From CAKZLS01 sp963701445 (GTDB lineage Bacteria > Pseudomonadota > Alphaproteobacteria > Rhodospirillales > Defluviicoccaceae): DNA of 64,000 bases. The stretch is taken from NCBI GenBank assembly GCA_963701445.1, contig CAVPAM010000038.1:186001-250000 (forward strand), written 5' to 3'. The first letter of the stretch is position 1. Each line of letters starts with the position of its first letter. Below the pieces are notes generated by a model. It had not been told where the DNA came from. It saw only the letters and a program-made list of their open reading frames with translations, and did no database searches. Position numbers and translations under genes: made by a program. This document shows, one piece after another, positions 45,394-54,735 of the stretch.

Positions 45394-47001
45394 TCAGGGT
45401 GACGAGCGTGAGTTCGTTGTTGAACCGGAGCGCGTTTTCGTTGTCCAGCTGGGAGACCTGGCCGGCTTCCTTTCCCGCGTCCGGGTTGGCCTGGGGGGAA
45501 GGAAGACGGTCTCGCCACCGTCGTTCACCACCTCGCCGATGGGCGCCCGAATACCGCCGCCGTTCTTGATGGAGACGACGACGGTATCGTCATAGCCCTG
45601 GGCCACTTCCAGGTTGGCGTCGGCGGTGAGGTTTCCGAGGTTGGTTTCCTCGGTGCGCACCTGCTCGCGCCGGCCGTCCAGAAACACCTCGGTTTCGCCG
45701 AGGACGTTTCCGTCCTTGGTATTGACCACCTCCGCCACGGCGTCGGTCAGTTCCTTGGTGAGGGCGCCCTTGGTGCCGGCGGCGAAGGCATCCTCGCCGT
45801 CCCACAGGGCTTCCACGTTCTCGTCCGTGGTGGCGATGGGGCCGTTCAACGCGGGATCGAGATCCGCGATGTCGTCGATGGGGTTGCCCTCGCCGTCCAC
45901 GAGAATGCCGTCCGCGTCGAAGGTGACCACCAGCCGGCCGACGTAACTGTATTCGCCGTCGGTGCTGACGATGACCGCCGGGTTGCCGTTGAAATCGGTG
46001 GTGACGACGGGGTAGGGACCGGCGGCCACGTCGCCCGGACGCAGCGCGTCGTCGGAGTTGGCGAGGAGCGTGTCCGAACCGCCGGCGATGGAAATATCAA
46101 CGCCCGACAGCAACGGGACGAGTTCCTGCTCGAGGGCGAACTGCTGCAGGTGGGTGGTCAGGACGATCTTGTCGATCCCCTCGGCGATCAGATCGTCGAT
46201 GACCGGCTGCAGGATGGCGGCGAGGGCCGCCATGTCGTTGGTCCCGGCGCCCGGATCCTTGACGGAGGTATCGCCCGGCGACGAGATGGTTTCCAGCAGC
46301 GGCGTGGTGGCGCCGACCACGCCGATCCGCTCGCCGTTCACCTCGATGACGGCGGAGGGCGCGATTTTCGGCGCGGCCGCCGCAGCCGCGAGATCGTCGG
46401 GCAGCGACTGGAAGGCCGTGCTGGGCAGGATGTCGCCGGTGAACAGGCCGGAGAGATTGCCGTCGCCGCCGAAGTCCAGATTGGCGCTCAGATACGGAAA
46501 CTGACTGCCGAGCCAACGAACGTCGCCCAGGGTGTCGCCGCGAATGTCGGTTCCGATGATCTCCGCGATGGTGGAGGTGCCGAGGTCGAACTCGTGGTTG
46601 CCGAAGGTCGAGGCGTCGAAGCCGACGATGTTCATGATGGAGACGTCGACCCGGCCCGAAGCCTCGCGCAGGTTGGTCAGTTCCTGGCCGTCGAGCAGGT
46701 CCTCGAACAACTGGGTGTTGACGCTCTGCAGCGGGGCGCGGAGCGATGCGTCGCCGGCGGCGTTGAAGAACGGACCGGGAATGTAGTTGTCGCCGGCCGA
46801 GACGGTGATCGAGCCGTCCACGGCGGCGCTGTCTTCAAGCAAATCGATGATCGCGGCGAAGTTGGGAGCGCGTCCGATGGCGTCGACGCCGCCTTCGAGG
46901 TCCGAGGCGTGCAGGAGTTGCAGCGTGAAGGTTTCCTCGATCTGATTGGCGGTCGTCGAACCGCTGACCTCATTGGCGATCGACGAGCAGCGGCTCGCCA
47001 T
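45394..47001 (-). CDS. Giant RTX phosphatase, middle part: 5'-nucleotidase/metallophosphatase
   Basis: Genuine coding runs from about 46981 to about 45499. The metallophosphatase opens with LQLLHASDLEGG; the usual D-x-H metal motif reads D-x-E here. VSAGDNYIPGPFF, STFGNHEFDLGT (the NHE motif) and TTHLQQF follow, then IAGGSDT where most relatives have a His pair. The 5'-nucleotidase C-terminal domain begins near NVLGETEVFLDGRR and includes SIKNGGGIRAPIGEV. It is joined upstream to the 46970-49618 part by an extra base near 46981 and downstream to the 41564-45313 part by a one-base loss in the G6 run at 45493-45498. Such enzymes release phosphate from nucleotides outside the cell. Confidence 0.83.
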   Translation of the reverse strand: MASRCSSIANEVSGSTTANQIEETFTLQLLHASDLEGGVDAIGRAPNFAAIIDLLEDSAAVDGSITVSAGDNYIPGPFFNAAGDASLRAPLQSVNTQLFEDLLDGQELTNLREASGRVDVSIMNIVGFDASTFGNHEFDLGTSTIAEIIGTDIRGDTLGDVRWLGSQFPYLSANLDFGGDGNLSGLFTGDILPSTAFQSLPDDLAAAAAAPKIAPSAVIEVNGERIGVVGATTPLLETISSPGDTSVKDPGAGTNDMAALAAILQPVIDDLIAEGIDKIVLTTHLQQFALEQELVPLLSGVDISIAGGSDTLLANSDDALRPGDVAAGPYPVVTTDFNGNPAVIVSTDGEYSYVGRLVVTFDADGILVDGEGNPIDDIADLDPALNGPIATTDENVEALWDGEDAFAAGTKGALTKELTDAVAEVVNTKDGNVLGETEVFLDGRREQVRTEETNLGNLTADANLEVAQGYDDTVVVSIKNGGGIRAPIGEVVNDGGETVFLPPRPTRTRERKPARSPSWTTKTRSGSTTNSRSSP

Positions 47002-49618
47002 TGGGCGAGTTGTCCGGGGAGACGAACGCCAGTCCCTCCGGCGCGAGATCGCCGGCCTCGGGCGTCGTCGGATCGGCGGAGAAGTCCCGGTTGTTGTCGT
47101 AGCCGACGAACCGGGGGTTGGCCGGGTCGCTCACGTCGTAGGTCGCGACGCCGCCGATCCGCTCCAGACCGATGAACGCGTAGGGCGTGCCGTCGATCAC
47201 GCCGATGGTGACGCCTTCCGGCTCCGGCCCCTTGGCGTCGCTGCGGGTGTCGAAGGTGCTTTCGTCGTTGTCGGAGTTGAAGTTGTCGGGCAGGCGCTCG
47301 GCGACGATCCTTTCGAGGGCGTCGCCGCTGTCGAACACGAGGTTGCCGAACTGGTCCCAGATCGAGAACGACCGGCCGCCGTAGGCGAACAGTTGATCGA
47401 AGTCGCCATCGCCGTCGATATCGCCGTCGATGCTCGATACCGCCAGCCGGCCGAGGTTTTCCTCCGCCTGCAATTCGGCGGCGTTGGGGAAGGCGTCCGG
47501 GTCGAGCGTGAGATCCTCGATGCGCTCGTTCTCGCCGCGGTCGTCGCCTTCGTTGGCGGTAATGTAGAAGGCTTGGCCGTCGACCTCGAAACTGGCCACG
47601 GCATCCGGCATGTAGAGACCGTAGATCGGCCAGTTCTGGATGTTGATGGCGCCATCTTCGTCGCTGGCGTCGAGGCCGTTGCCGTCGCCGAAGGTGATGA
47701 ACCCGAGGACCGTGGGGGACGTGGGCTCGACGACGCCGACCGCGCCCGTGGCGGTGTCGAGATCGCCGGTGAGCGAGAAGTCGTTGTCGTTGAGAACGGC
47801 AAGCGTGCCATCCTCGAGAACCGCGAGGCCCTCCGGCTTGTCGCCGGCGAGATAGCCGATGGACGGCAGGTTGAGCACCTTGATCTTGTTGACCGCCTGG
47901 ATGCCGAGGTCGGCGAGGTCGTCGGCCGTCTGCTGCTCCAGCGTCTCGCCGGCCGGCAGCGCCGGCGCGCCGGCCTCCAGCAGGTTGGTGGCGCCCTTGA
48001 GGTCCACCTGGAAGATGAACTTCTTGCCGAAGGTCTCGGTGGAGGAGTCGCGCTCGATGACGAAGAACTTGCCGTCGCCGGCGTAGACGGCGTCGCCGAT
48101 CTTGTCGACGATGCTGTCGCGGAAATCGACGCCCTCGAGCAGGTAGACATACTCGGAAACCGGTTGGCCGGTGGCGCCGTCGATGCCGAGGATGCGGATG
48201 ACGTCGGAGTTGTCGGACGCGGCTCGATCAGGATTGGCGAGCGGGGTCTGAATGAAGGCGTAGACGATATCGTTGTCCTGATCCACCGCCACCGCCTCGA
48301 ACCCGCGATTGGGCCGGCGGCTGGCATACTCCTCGGGCAGCGTCTCGGATCCGTAGGTATCGTCCGGCTCGCCCACCAGCGCCGCCGTGCCATCGGGCAC
48401 GAAGCGGTCGATCAGGGCGCCATCGGGATCGAACTTGTAGATGGCGGGGCGATATTCATCCACCAGCCAGAAGTTGCCGGCGCCGTCCCTGGCCACGCCC
48501 TCCAGGTCGCCGCCGAAAGCGTCGAAATCCAGGGGGGCGCCGAAGATGTCGACGGGAGGCTCGTCGCTGGCGTTGTTGGAGATGCCGGAGATCGGCACCT
48601 GGACGCCGCCCTCGTCCCGGGTCAGGAAGATGGTGTCGGTGAACCGGGTGGTACCGTCGGCCGCCACCTCGATCTTGTGGAGCCGCGCCTGGTAGTCGGG
48701 AAGCGCGAAGGGCCGGTCGTCGCCGATGGGTTCGGGGTTCGGTCCGCGATCGGGAACGGTCCAGAACTCCCTGGTGCCGTCGGCGGTCGTTCCGTCGTAC
48801 CACAGCCCGGACAGACCGCCGAGCTTGAGCGTCTGCCCGGCCGCCGTGGTGCCCAGGTCGGGGAGCATGTCGGTCAGGTCGATGGTTTCGAGCTGGGGCT
48901 GGCCCTTTGAATGGTCCTTCACGCCGAGGGGAAGAATGTCCGCGACGGTAGCCGCCGCGATGTCGACGACGGCGAACGAGTTGGCCTCCTGCAGGGTCAC
49001 GAAGGCTTTTGATCCGTCCGGAGAGACGGCGATGTATTCGGGCTCCACGTCGGCGGCCGTTTCCTTGCCGGGAAACAGGCGGACACCCTTGGCCTGCAGT
49101 TCGGCCTCGCGGCCGTTGAACGCCGTGAAGGTGGCGGTTTCCACGACCGGGGAGGCCACGCCGGACGAAATATCGATGATGCTGACCGAGCCGTCGGGAT
49201 CGATGCCGTCGTCCGGTTCGCCCTCGTTGGCCACCAGGACCTTCTGGCCATCGGGCGTGAAGGTCAGCATGTCGGGCAGCGCGCCCACTTCGATACTGTT
49301 CTCGAAAGTGCCATCGGTGTCGAAGAACAGCACGTGGCCGGGGTCGGTCACCGGATCGGCCGGCACGGCGACCGCGACGATACCGTTTTTCACGGCGACG
49401 CTGGTTGGCGCGAGGTTCTCGAAGGGAGCCGGGAACGACAGGGAAAACAGCTTGGTGGGGCTGGCGGGATCCGCGATGCTAACGACATCGACCGTCCTGT
49501 CCGATCCGTTGGTGATGAACAGGCGTTGCGTCGCCGGATCGTGGGCGACGATTTCGGCGCCGCCGTCGTCGAAGACGCCGGTGCGATAGCTGCCGATCGG
49601 ATTCAGTGTGATACCCAT
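46970..49618 (-). CDS. Giant RTX phosphatase, 5' part: choice-of-anchor I region with esterase-like phytase insert
   Basis: An 882-residue frame with GAGGGGAG before the ATG. Residues 1-260 and about 655-880 are two halves of a choice-of-anchor I beta-propeller (VLVANEGEPDDGIDPDGSV; NWPIYGLYMPDAVASF and ITANEGDDRGENERIEDL). Between them lies an esterase-like phytase domain (GGLSGLWYDG, FWTVPDRGPN, GGDLEGVARDGAGNFWLVDE, RGFEAVAVD, GDKPEGLAVLEDG). The frame ends LLVDRQ where relatives read LLVANEVSG; removing one base near 46981 restores IANEVSG and links it to the nucleotidase part. No signal peptide is seen. The repaired gene, 41564-49618, would encode roughly 2,680 residues. Confidence 0.83.
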   Translation of the reverse strand: MGITLNPIGSYRTGVFDDGGAEIVAHDPATQRLFITNGSDRTVDVVSIADPASPTKLFSLSFPAPFENLAPTSVAVKNGIVAVAVPADPVTDPGHVLFFDTDGTFENSIEVGALPDMLTFTPDGQKVLVANEGEPDDGIDPDGSVSIIDISSGVASPVVETATFTAFNGREAELQAKGVRLFPGKETAADVEPEYIAVSPDGSKAFVTLQEANSFAVVDIAAATVADILPLGVKDHSKGQPQLETIDLTDMLPDLGTTAAGQTLKLGGLSGLWYDGTTADGTREFWTVPDRGPNPEPIGDDRPFALPDYQARLHKIEVAADGTTRFTDTIFLTRDEGGVQVPISGISNNASDEPPVDIFGAPLDFDAFGGDLEGVARDGAGNFWLVDEYRPAIYKFDPDGALIDRFVPDGTAALVGEPDDTYGSETLPEEYASRRPNRGFEAVAVDQDNDIVYAFIQTPLANPDRAASDNSDVIRILGIDGATGQPVSEYVYLLEGVDFRDSIVDKIGDAVYAGDGKFFVIERDSSTETFGKKFIFQVDLKGATNLLEAGAPALPAGETLEQQTADDLADLGIQAVNKIKVLNLPSIGYLAGDKPEGLAVLEDGTLAVLNDNDFSLTGDLDTATGAVGVVEPTSPTVLGFITFGDGNGLDASDEDGAINIQNWPIYGLYMPDAVASFEVDGQAFYITANEGDDRGENERIEDLTLDPDAFPNAAELQAEENLGRLAVSSIDGDIDGDGDFDQLFAYGGRSFSIWDQFGNLVFDSGDALERIVAERLPDNFNSDNDESTFDTRSDAKGPEPEGVTIGVIDGTPYAFIGLERIGGVATYDVSDPANPRFVGYDNNRDFSADPTTPEAGDLAPEGLAFVSPDNSPNGEPLLVDRQ

Positions 49619-49938
49619 GGAATGGCTCCCCTCGTGAGTTGGCGCGGCACGCGCATGAATCCGGGGGCGAGGCCAAAGGGCCTTGATGGCGTCGCGAAGG
49701 GCGGTTCACGCCTCGGCACGACCCTTCGATGGCTTGACGAACTCCCCGAACCCTGTTGGCCCCTTTTAGGGGGATGGCGTGAAGGCGCGATGACAGAACG
49801 GGGTAATTTGCATGAAGGAGATGAGGCGGAATTGTTGCGTCCGTGTGACGGGGGAATGACGCCGCAATGGCGCGAGAGGTTGGGTTGTCCTACTCGTTTT
49901 CAGGGGGCGGCAAGGGAAAGGAGGGTCTCGGGCGAGAC
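49619..49938. other. Gap upstream of the giant phosphatase gene
   Basis: A 320-base gap between the phosphatase start and the end of the parA-type gene, both on the minus strand. It must contain the phosphatase promoter. A small hairpin (CCCCT-TTT-AGGGG, 49760-49772) is visible. I could not identify a convincing Pho box or a gene. Confidence 0.45.
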
Positions 49939-50634
49939 CTACATGCCGGTCGCGCCCTCGGCGGGTTGCGCGCCGTTGGCGATGTGATCGAGAAGCCGCT
50001 GGATTTCGCGATGGGCGACCGAGTTGGGCGCGAAATCGCCGATCCATTGGCCGTGGTCGAAGGCGTAGGCAAAGGCCGTGCGCATGCCGATGGCGGGGGC
50101 GATGGGCTCTCCGAACTGTTCGTATAGCGACAGCTTCTGGGCGATGGCGGTCCGCCGATCGAGCCGGTTGGGAACGATCAGGCACTCGGGCTTGGTGCTT
50201 CCCCGGACCTCCCGGGATTTCTGGATCAGATCGATGAAGCTGCTGGTGGCATGGAAGTCGATGCCGCTGGGATTGACCGGGATCAGCACCAGGTCGGAGA
50301 CGGCGGTCACCGCCGCCAGCGAGAACCGCAGGCCGGGCGGCAGGTCGATGACGATGAAATCGTGCTTTTCCGCCAGTCCCTTGATCTGGGTGATCCACAG
50401 CATGCCGGGGTAGCGGTCCTCCGGCTTCGCCTCCTGGAGCACCTTGCCGAGAACCCGCACCGTGAGCTTGCCTTGTTCACCCCAGATCGCCGCCGTCGCC
50501 TGCTTGTCGGCGTCCACGAGCACGCACGAACCCTCGTGCCGGTGCGCGATGGCGCAGGCTATGTTGACGGCGATGGTACTTTTTCCGGCGCCGCCCTTGA
50601 GATTGCACACCGATATGATCTTGGGGGGGGTCAT
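49939..50634 (-). CDS. ParA/MinD-family ATPase
   Basis: From the ATG at 50634 (MTPPKIISVCNLKGG) the product is 231 residues. It has the deviant Walker A KGGAGKST (residues 13-20), VLVDADKQATA (Walker A', A-loop Asp), FIVIDLPPG (Walker B) and PNRLDRRT. ParA proteins form dynamic ATP-dependent dimers that position DNA or protein cargos. There is no ParB or parS nearby, so a cargo-positioning or orphan ParA is as likely as plasmid or chromosome partition. An upstream TTG start (50673) would add 13 residues. It lies 90 bases after the protease gene. Confidence 0.88.
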   Translation of the reverse strand: MTPPKIISVCNLKGGAGKSTIAVNIACAIAHRHEGSCVLVDADKQATAAIWGEQGKLTVRVLGKVLQEAKPEDRYPGMLWITQIKGLAEKHDFIVIDLPPGLRFSLAAVTAVSDLVLIPVNPSGIDFHATSSFIDLIQKSREVRGSTKPECLIVPNRLDRRTAIAQKLSLYEQFGEPIAPAIGMRTAFAYAFDHGQWIGDFAPNSVAHREIQRLLDHIANGAQPAEGATGM

Positions 50635-50724
50635 GTCAGGTTGTCCATGGCGCAGGGGCGGGGCGGAGGTCAAGCAATTTCGAACCGCGCGGATCGTATT
50701 GCTTCTCGCCGTGGATCATACCGT

Positions 50725-51453
50725 TCAATCCAGGTTTAAAGCCTTCTTCTCCGTCCGCAGGCACAGGACCGGAAAGGTAAATGTGCGCGTGACCGTCGCG
50801 CCGCCGGCCAGGGGATTGGCGCCGCCACCAGCCGACGTTTCGACTCTGACGCCGGATTGTGACAGAAATTCGGCGATCGAGAAGACGTCGACGGCGACCC
50901 CGACGTGGCGGTCCTTCTCGGCTCGCGCCACCAGCATGCCGACGATCGCGCCCTGGGCATCGAAGACCGGGGCGCCGCTGTTGCCTCCGGCGATCTTTCC
51001 CTTGGTCCTGATGGCGAACCGTCCACCGGCGGCCGTGGTCTTGCCGAGAAACCGCGCCGTCGTGGTGTTGCCGGACGCCAAGCCCCCGTTGATCAGAAAG
51101 CGCGTGACGGTCAGGGGGCGCCGGAACGCCCGGATCGGGTCGGCGCTGAAGCGGCCGTAAACGGCGGGGTCGCGCCGGGCCTTGATCACCGCCACGTCCT
51201 TGTCCTTGGACCGCGCCACCAGATCCGCGGGAATGACCCCGCTCGGCGTCAAAACCGCGTTCGTCGCGCAGCCGCCGATGACGTGGTCGGCGGTCACGAA
51301 GTGTCCCTCGCCGCTGACGAAAAATCCGGTTCCGCGGTTGTTCGGAGGCGGAACCGGCACCAATGTTTCCAGTTCGGAGCCGTCGGCGGCGCGCACGGGC
51401 GATGCCATGAGCCCGACGACGAGCAGCAGCGCCGCCGATCCGCGAAGGTTCAT
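50725..51453 (-). CDS. Secreted trypsin-like serine protease
   Basis: A 242-residue protein with a signal peptide (MNLRGSAALLLVVGLMASPVRA). The catalytic triad is visible: His57 (FVTADHVIGG), Asp86 (SKDKDVAVIKA) and Ser159 (IAGGNSGAPVF). No PDZ domain follows, unlike DegP/HtrA. The 60-residue C-terminal tail includes GGATVTRTFTFPVLCL, of unknown role. The ATG overlaps the stop of the glutamate-synthase-like gene (ATGA), so the two are translationally coupled. It is likely periplasmic. Confidence 0.87.
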   Translation of the reverse strand: MNLRGSAALLLVVGLMASPVRAADGSELETLVPVPPPNNRGTGFFVSGEGHFVTADHVIGGCATNAVLTPSGVIPADLVARSKDKDVAVIKARRDPAVYGRFSADPIRAFRRPLTVTRFLINGGLASGNTTTARFLGKTTAAGGRFAIRTKGKIAGGNSGAPVFDAQGAIVGMLVARAEKDRHVGVAVDVFSIAEFLSQSGVRVETSAGGGANPLAGGATVTRTFTFPVLCLRTEKKALNLD

Positions 51454-52970
51454 GCGGCCTCGAACGCCTGCGCCGGGGGCGGCTCGGGATAAAGCCGGTC
51501 CAGCGGGGTCGAGCGGCCCGGCGCCGTGACGATGCGGCAGTGGTGGCGCCGCAGCCCGCGCGGATGGGAAACGCCGCAGGAATGGGCGATGACGCCGACC
51601 TCGTGGATCATGTTGTCCACGTAATGCCTGACCCGTTCGGCCTTGTCGGCGGGATCCAGCCCTTTTTGCAGTCGGGGATCGTGGGTGGCGATGCCGGTCG
51701 GGCAGGTGTTCCTGTTGCACTGAAGCGATTGCACGCAGCCCAACGCGAACATGAACCCGCGCGCCGAGTTGGCGAAATCGGCGCCGACGCACAACGCCCA
51801 GGCGACCTCCGCCGGCGTGATCAGTTTCCCCGACGCGATCACCTTGATCCGCTCGCGGAGTCCGTGCGCCGCGAGGGCGTCGACGACCGCCGGCAGGCTC
51901 TCCTGGATGGGCAGGCCCATGTAGTCCATCAGGCTCATGGGCGCCGCGCCGGTGCCGCCGTCGGCGCTGTCCACGGTGATGAAATCGGGGGCGCTGGCTT
52001 CGCCCCGGCGCTTGATTTCACGGAACAGGTCGTCGAGCCAGGCGGGGTCGCCGATGACCAGCTTGAAGCCGGTGGGTTTTCCGGTCACCGACCGCGCGCG
52101 CTCGACGAAATCCAGCAGTTCGCCGACGGTGCCGATGTCCGGGTGGCGGCTCGGGCTGATCGAGTCCCGGCCCACGGGGATGCCCCGGATGGTGGCGATC
52201 TCCGGAGTGACCTTGGCGGCCGGCAGGATGCCGCCCTTGCCCGGTTTGGCGCCCTGGCTCAGCTTGATTTCGAACATCCGCACCTGGGGGTGGGCGGCGA
52301 CCGCCCGCAGCTTGGCCTCGTCCAGGCCGCCGCCGTCGTCGCGGACGCCGTACTTGGCGGTGCCGATCTGAAAGACGATGTCGGCGCCGCCCTCCAGGTG
52401 CCAGGGCGTCAGTCCGCCCTCGCCGGTGTTCATCCAGCAGCCGGCCATGCGCGCCCCCTTGGACAGCGCCAGCACGGCCGGTTTGGATATGGCGCCGAAA
52501 CTCATGGCCGAAATGTTGAAAAAGCTGGGCGCGGCGTAGGGATGGGGACAGTCGGGGCCGATGGTGACCGGCGGCGCCGGCGTCGGCGCGCCCTCCAGCG
52601 CCGGGAATGTCGCGTTGGCGAACAGGATCGTTCCGAGCGGGCGCAGGTTGCGGGTCGATCCGAACGGGACCGTGTTGTCCAGGTTCTTGGCGGCGCGGTA
52701 GACCCAGCCGCGCTGCTCGCGGTTGAAGGGCATCTCCTCGCGGTCCATGGCGAAAAAATACTGCCGGAAGAACTTTCCCAGATTTTCGAAAACGTACCGC
52801 AGCCGTCCGATCACCGGGAAATTGCGGCGGATGGCGTGTTTGGTCTGGGTGATGTCGACGACGTAGAGGCCCACCGCGATCAGCGCGCAGACGCCGATGG
52901 CGAAGACGAACAGGGCGGACATCACCGCCAGAAAGGTGGTCAGGAACTCGGAAACGGACATGGTATCCAT
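51450..52970 (-). CDS. Membrane-anchored FMN-binding glutamate synthase-like protein
   Basis: A 506-residue protein from the ATG at 52970 (MDTMSVSEF). An N-terminal membrane helix lies at residues 10-35. The FMN-binding glutamate synthase domain includes FFNISAMSFGAISKPAV, GEGGLTPWH, QGAKPGKGGILP, ITVDSADGGTGAAP and the cluster-type cysteines in CNRNTCPTGIATHDP. It lacks the amidotransferase domain and has no small subunit gene nearby, so it is not a complete GOGAT. Members of this short class have unknown or poorly defined redox roles. The ATG-TGA overlap couples it to the secreted protease. Confidence 0.9.
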   Translation of the reverse strand: MDTMSVSEFLTTFLAVMSALFVFAIGVCALIAVGLYVVDITQTKHAIRRNFPVIGRLRYVFENLGKFFRQYFFAMDREEMPFNREQRGWVYRAAKNLDNTVPFGSTRNLRPLGTILFANATFPALEGAPTPAPPVTIGPDCPHPYAAPSFFNISAMSFGAISKPAVLALSKGARMAGCWMNTGEGGLTPWHLEGGADIVFQIGTAKYGVRDDGGGLDEAKLRAVAAHPQVRMFEIKLSQGAKPGKGGILPAAKVTPEIATIRGIPVGRDSISPSRHPDIGTVGELLDFVERARSVTGKPTGFKLVIGDPAWLDDLFREIKRRGEASAPDFITVDSADGGTGAAPMSLMDYMGLPIQESLPAVVDALAAHGLRERIKVIASGKLITPAEVAWALCVGADFANSARGFMFALGCVQSLQCNRNTCPTGIATHDPRLQKGLDPADKAERVRHYVDNMIHEVGVIAHSCGVSHPRGLRRHHCRIVTAPGRSTPLDRLYPEPPPAQAFEAA

Positions 52971-53176
52971 GGCGCGGCCTCGGATGGCGGAAACCGGGCC
53001 CCGTGTTGCCATTCGGGACGGCTGCGCGGCAACGGGGCGGCCCGGGCGCGAATATTAGCAAATCGGATGCCGCATTGCACCAATCATCCGTCTTCGCCGG
53101 GACCGCCGCCCGCCCGGAACCGCCCGTTTTTGGGGGCGGCTCCGGACCGCCCCCAAGGAGAGGGTCGCGCGGCGTG

Positions 53177-53584
53177 TCAGGCGGCTTTCGCCAATCGGGC
53201 GGCGGCGGCGTCCATGGAGCGCACCTGGATGTCCATCCAGCGGTCCAACAGGTCGCTGGAAACGCCGAATGACGTCTGGCCGGTCCGCCAGGCGGCGTTG
53301 GTGGCGAGGGTGAAGATTTCCCGCCACCCCCGCGTCCAGATCGTGCCGCATTCGAGACCGGCGGCCGAAGCGAGCATGGAGGCGTGAACCGCGTTTTCGT
53401 AGTTGGCCATCACGAAGTTGATCCGTCCCTCGGCCACGTCCAGCAGGGGCGCGAGGTCCGGAACGTAAACGCTCGGATCCACGTCCCCGGTGTTTTCGCG
53501 GGGGGCGGAGGTGGCGCCGGGGGGCGTGGCGGGGGCGCCGGCCGGCTCGTGTTTGGTATCGAATTCCATTGAATCGGGCATCAT
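53177..53584 (-). CDS. Phasin-like protein
   Basis: About 135 residues from the ATG at 53584 (MMPDSMEFDTK), preceded by AAAGGT. The frame is open further upstream, but that extension crosses AT-rich DNA without a ribosome site. The N-terminal 45 residues are Pro/Ala-rich and low in structure. The rest is helical (INFVMANYENAVHASMLASA, WREIFTLATNAAWRTGQ, LLDRWMDIQVRSMDAAAARL), as in phasins that coat polyhydroxyalkanoate granules. Similarity is by general pattern only, so the family call is tentative. Confidence 0.6.
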   Translation of the reverse strand: MMPDSMEFDTKHEPAGAPATPPGATSAPRENTGDVDPSVYVPDLAPLLDVAEGRINFVMANYENAVHASMLASAAGLECGTIWTRGWREIFTLATNAAWRTGQTSFGVSSDLLDRWMDIQVRSMDAAAARLAKAA

Positions 53585-53907
53585 CAGACCTTTTCCGTTG
53601 CGTGACTGGGCGAACAGACTTGGCCATCCCCTCCCGGGGCGGGAAATTTTTCGATGTTGGAATTTTCGTATTGGTAAAGACCCCATGCCCCGTCGGTCAA
53701 TGGGGATTTGATGAACAGTTGATGTCACCCCGGCCACGGAGGATCCGAGGTCGCCAATCGCGATCGGGAAAGGCGGCATCGTGCTGACGGCGCTGTACTT
53801 TTATAAACCAAGGTTGTTAATATAACGAACCGGTTCTCAATCGAAGGCCGGGAACAAAAAAAGGCCAAGCGCCGAAACGGCGCGGCGTACAGGGAGGAAC
53901 TGAGCGG
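53585..53907. other. Divergent promoter region between phasin-like gene and liv operon
   Basis: A 323-base gap. It contains an AT-rich stretch around 53800-53826 and the palindrome GAACCGGTTC (53827-53836), a possible operator for the liv operon. A strong ribosome site GGGAGGA precedes livG. No gene was seen. Confidence 0.45.
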
Positions 53908-54735
53908 ATGACGGGCGAAGGCCTGATTCTCGAAGCGCGCGACATCTCTTTGAGCTTCGGCGGTGTGCGGGCGCTGAGCCACGTCGACTTCGGTGTCAGA
54001 AAGGGCCAACTGTTCTCGATTATCGGCCCCAACGGCGCCGGCAAGACCTCCATGCTCAATTGCATTTCCGGGCGCTACACTCCCACCGAGGGCCAGATCG
54101 TGCTGCGCGGGCAGGACGTGACCAAGCTGAAGCCCAATGCCCGGGCCCACCTCGGCCTCGGACGCACCTTCCAGAACCTGGCGCTGTTCAACCACATGTC
54201 GGTGCTCGACAACATCATGGTCGGCCGCCATCACCTGCTCCGGAACAACTTCCTGACCGGCGCGCTCTACTGGATCGGCGGCGCCCAGAAGGAAGAGCTG
54301 GCGCACCGCCGCGAGGTCGAGGACATCATCGACTTTCTCGAGATTTCGGCCATTCGCAAGGCGACGACCGGCACGCTGCCCTATGGGCTGCGCAAGCGCG
54401 TGGAACTGGCCCGCGCCATCGCCCTGAAGCCGGAACTGATCCTGCTCGACGAACCCATGGCGGGAATGAACCTCGAGGAAAAGGAGGACATGGCCCGCTA
54501 CATCATCGATCTCAACGAGGAATGGGGGATGACGGTGATCATGATCGAGCACGACATGGGCGTGGTCATGGATATCTCGCACCGGGTGATGGTGCTCGAC
54601 TTCGGGCGCAAGATCGCCGAGGGCGTCCCGGACGAGATCATGGAAAACCCGGAAGTCAAGAAGGCCTATCTGGGAGACGAGGAGGAGTCCATCAGCGCCG
54701 CTCCCTCCGGCCCCGCCGGCGAAAAGGTGGCCTGA
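53908..54735 (+). CDS. livG: Branched-chain amino acid-type ABC transporter ATP-binding protein LivG
   Basis: A 275-residue ATPase. Walker A GPNGAGKT (residues 40-47), GLGRTFQNLALFNHM (Q-loop), a degenerate signature (GLRKRVELARAI) and Walker B LILLDEPMAG are all visible, with the switch His in MIEHDMG. First gene of the seven-gene operon; it overlaps the ligase gene at TGATG. The systems in this family carry branched-chain amino acids, amides or aromatic acids. The ligase genes here favour an acid that is activated after uptake. Confidence 0.94.
   Translation: MTGEGLILEARDISLSFGGVRALSHVDFGVRKGQLFSIIGPNGAGKTSMLNCISGRYTPTEGQIVLRGQDVTKLKPNARAHLGLGRTFQNLALFNHMSVLDNIMVGRHHLLRNNFLTGALYWIGGAQKEELAHRREVEDIIDFLEISAIRKATTGTLPYGLRKRVELARAIALKPELILLDEPMAGMNLEEKEDMARYIIDLNEEWGMTVIMIEHDMGVVMDISHRVMVLDFGRKIAEGVPDEIMENPEVKKAYLGDEEESISAAPSGPAGEKVA

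Noticed and set aside
41537..45595. Open frame of 1,352 codons on the plus strand opposite the giant phosphatase
   Set aside because: It is the complement of GC-rich RTX and PhoX coding sequence; the composition is Val/Ala/Asp/Arg-rich with no recognisable domain, and the minus strand has clear families.
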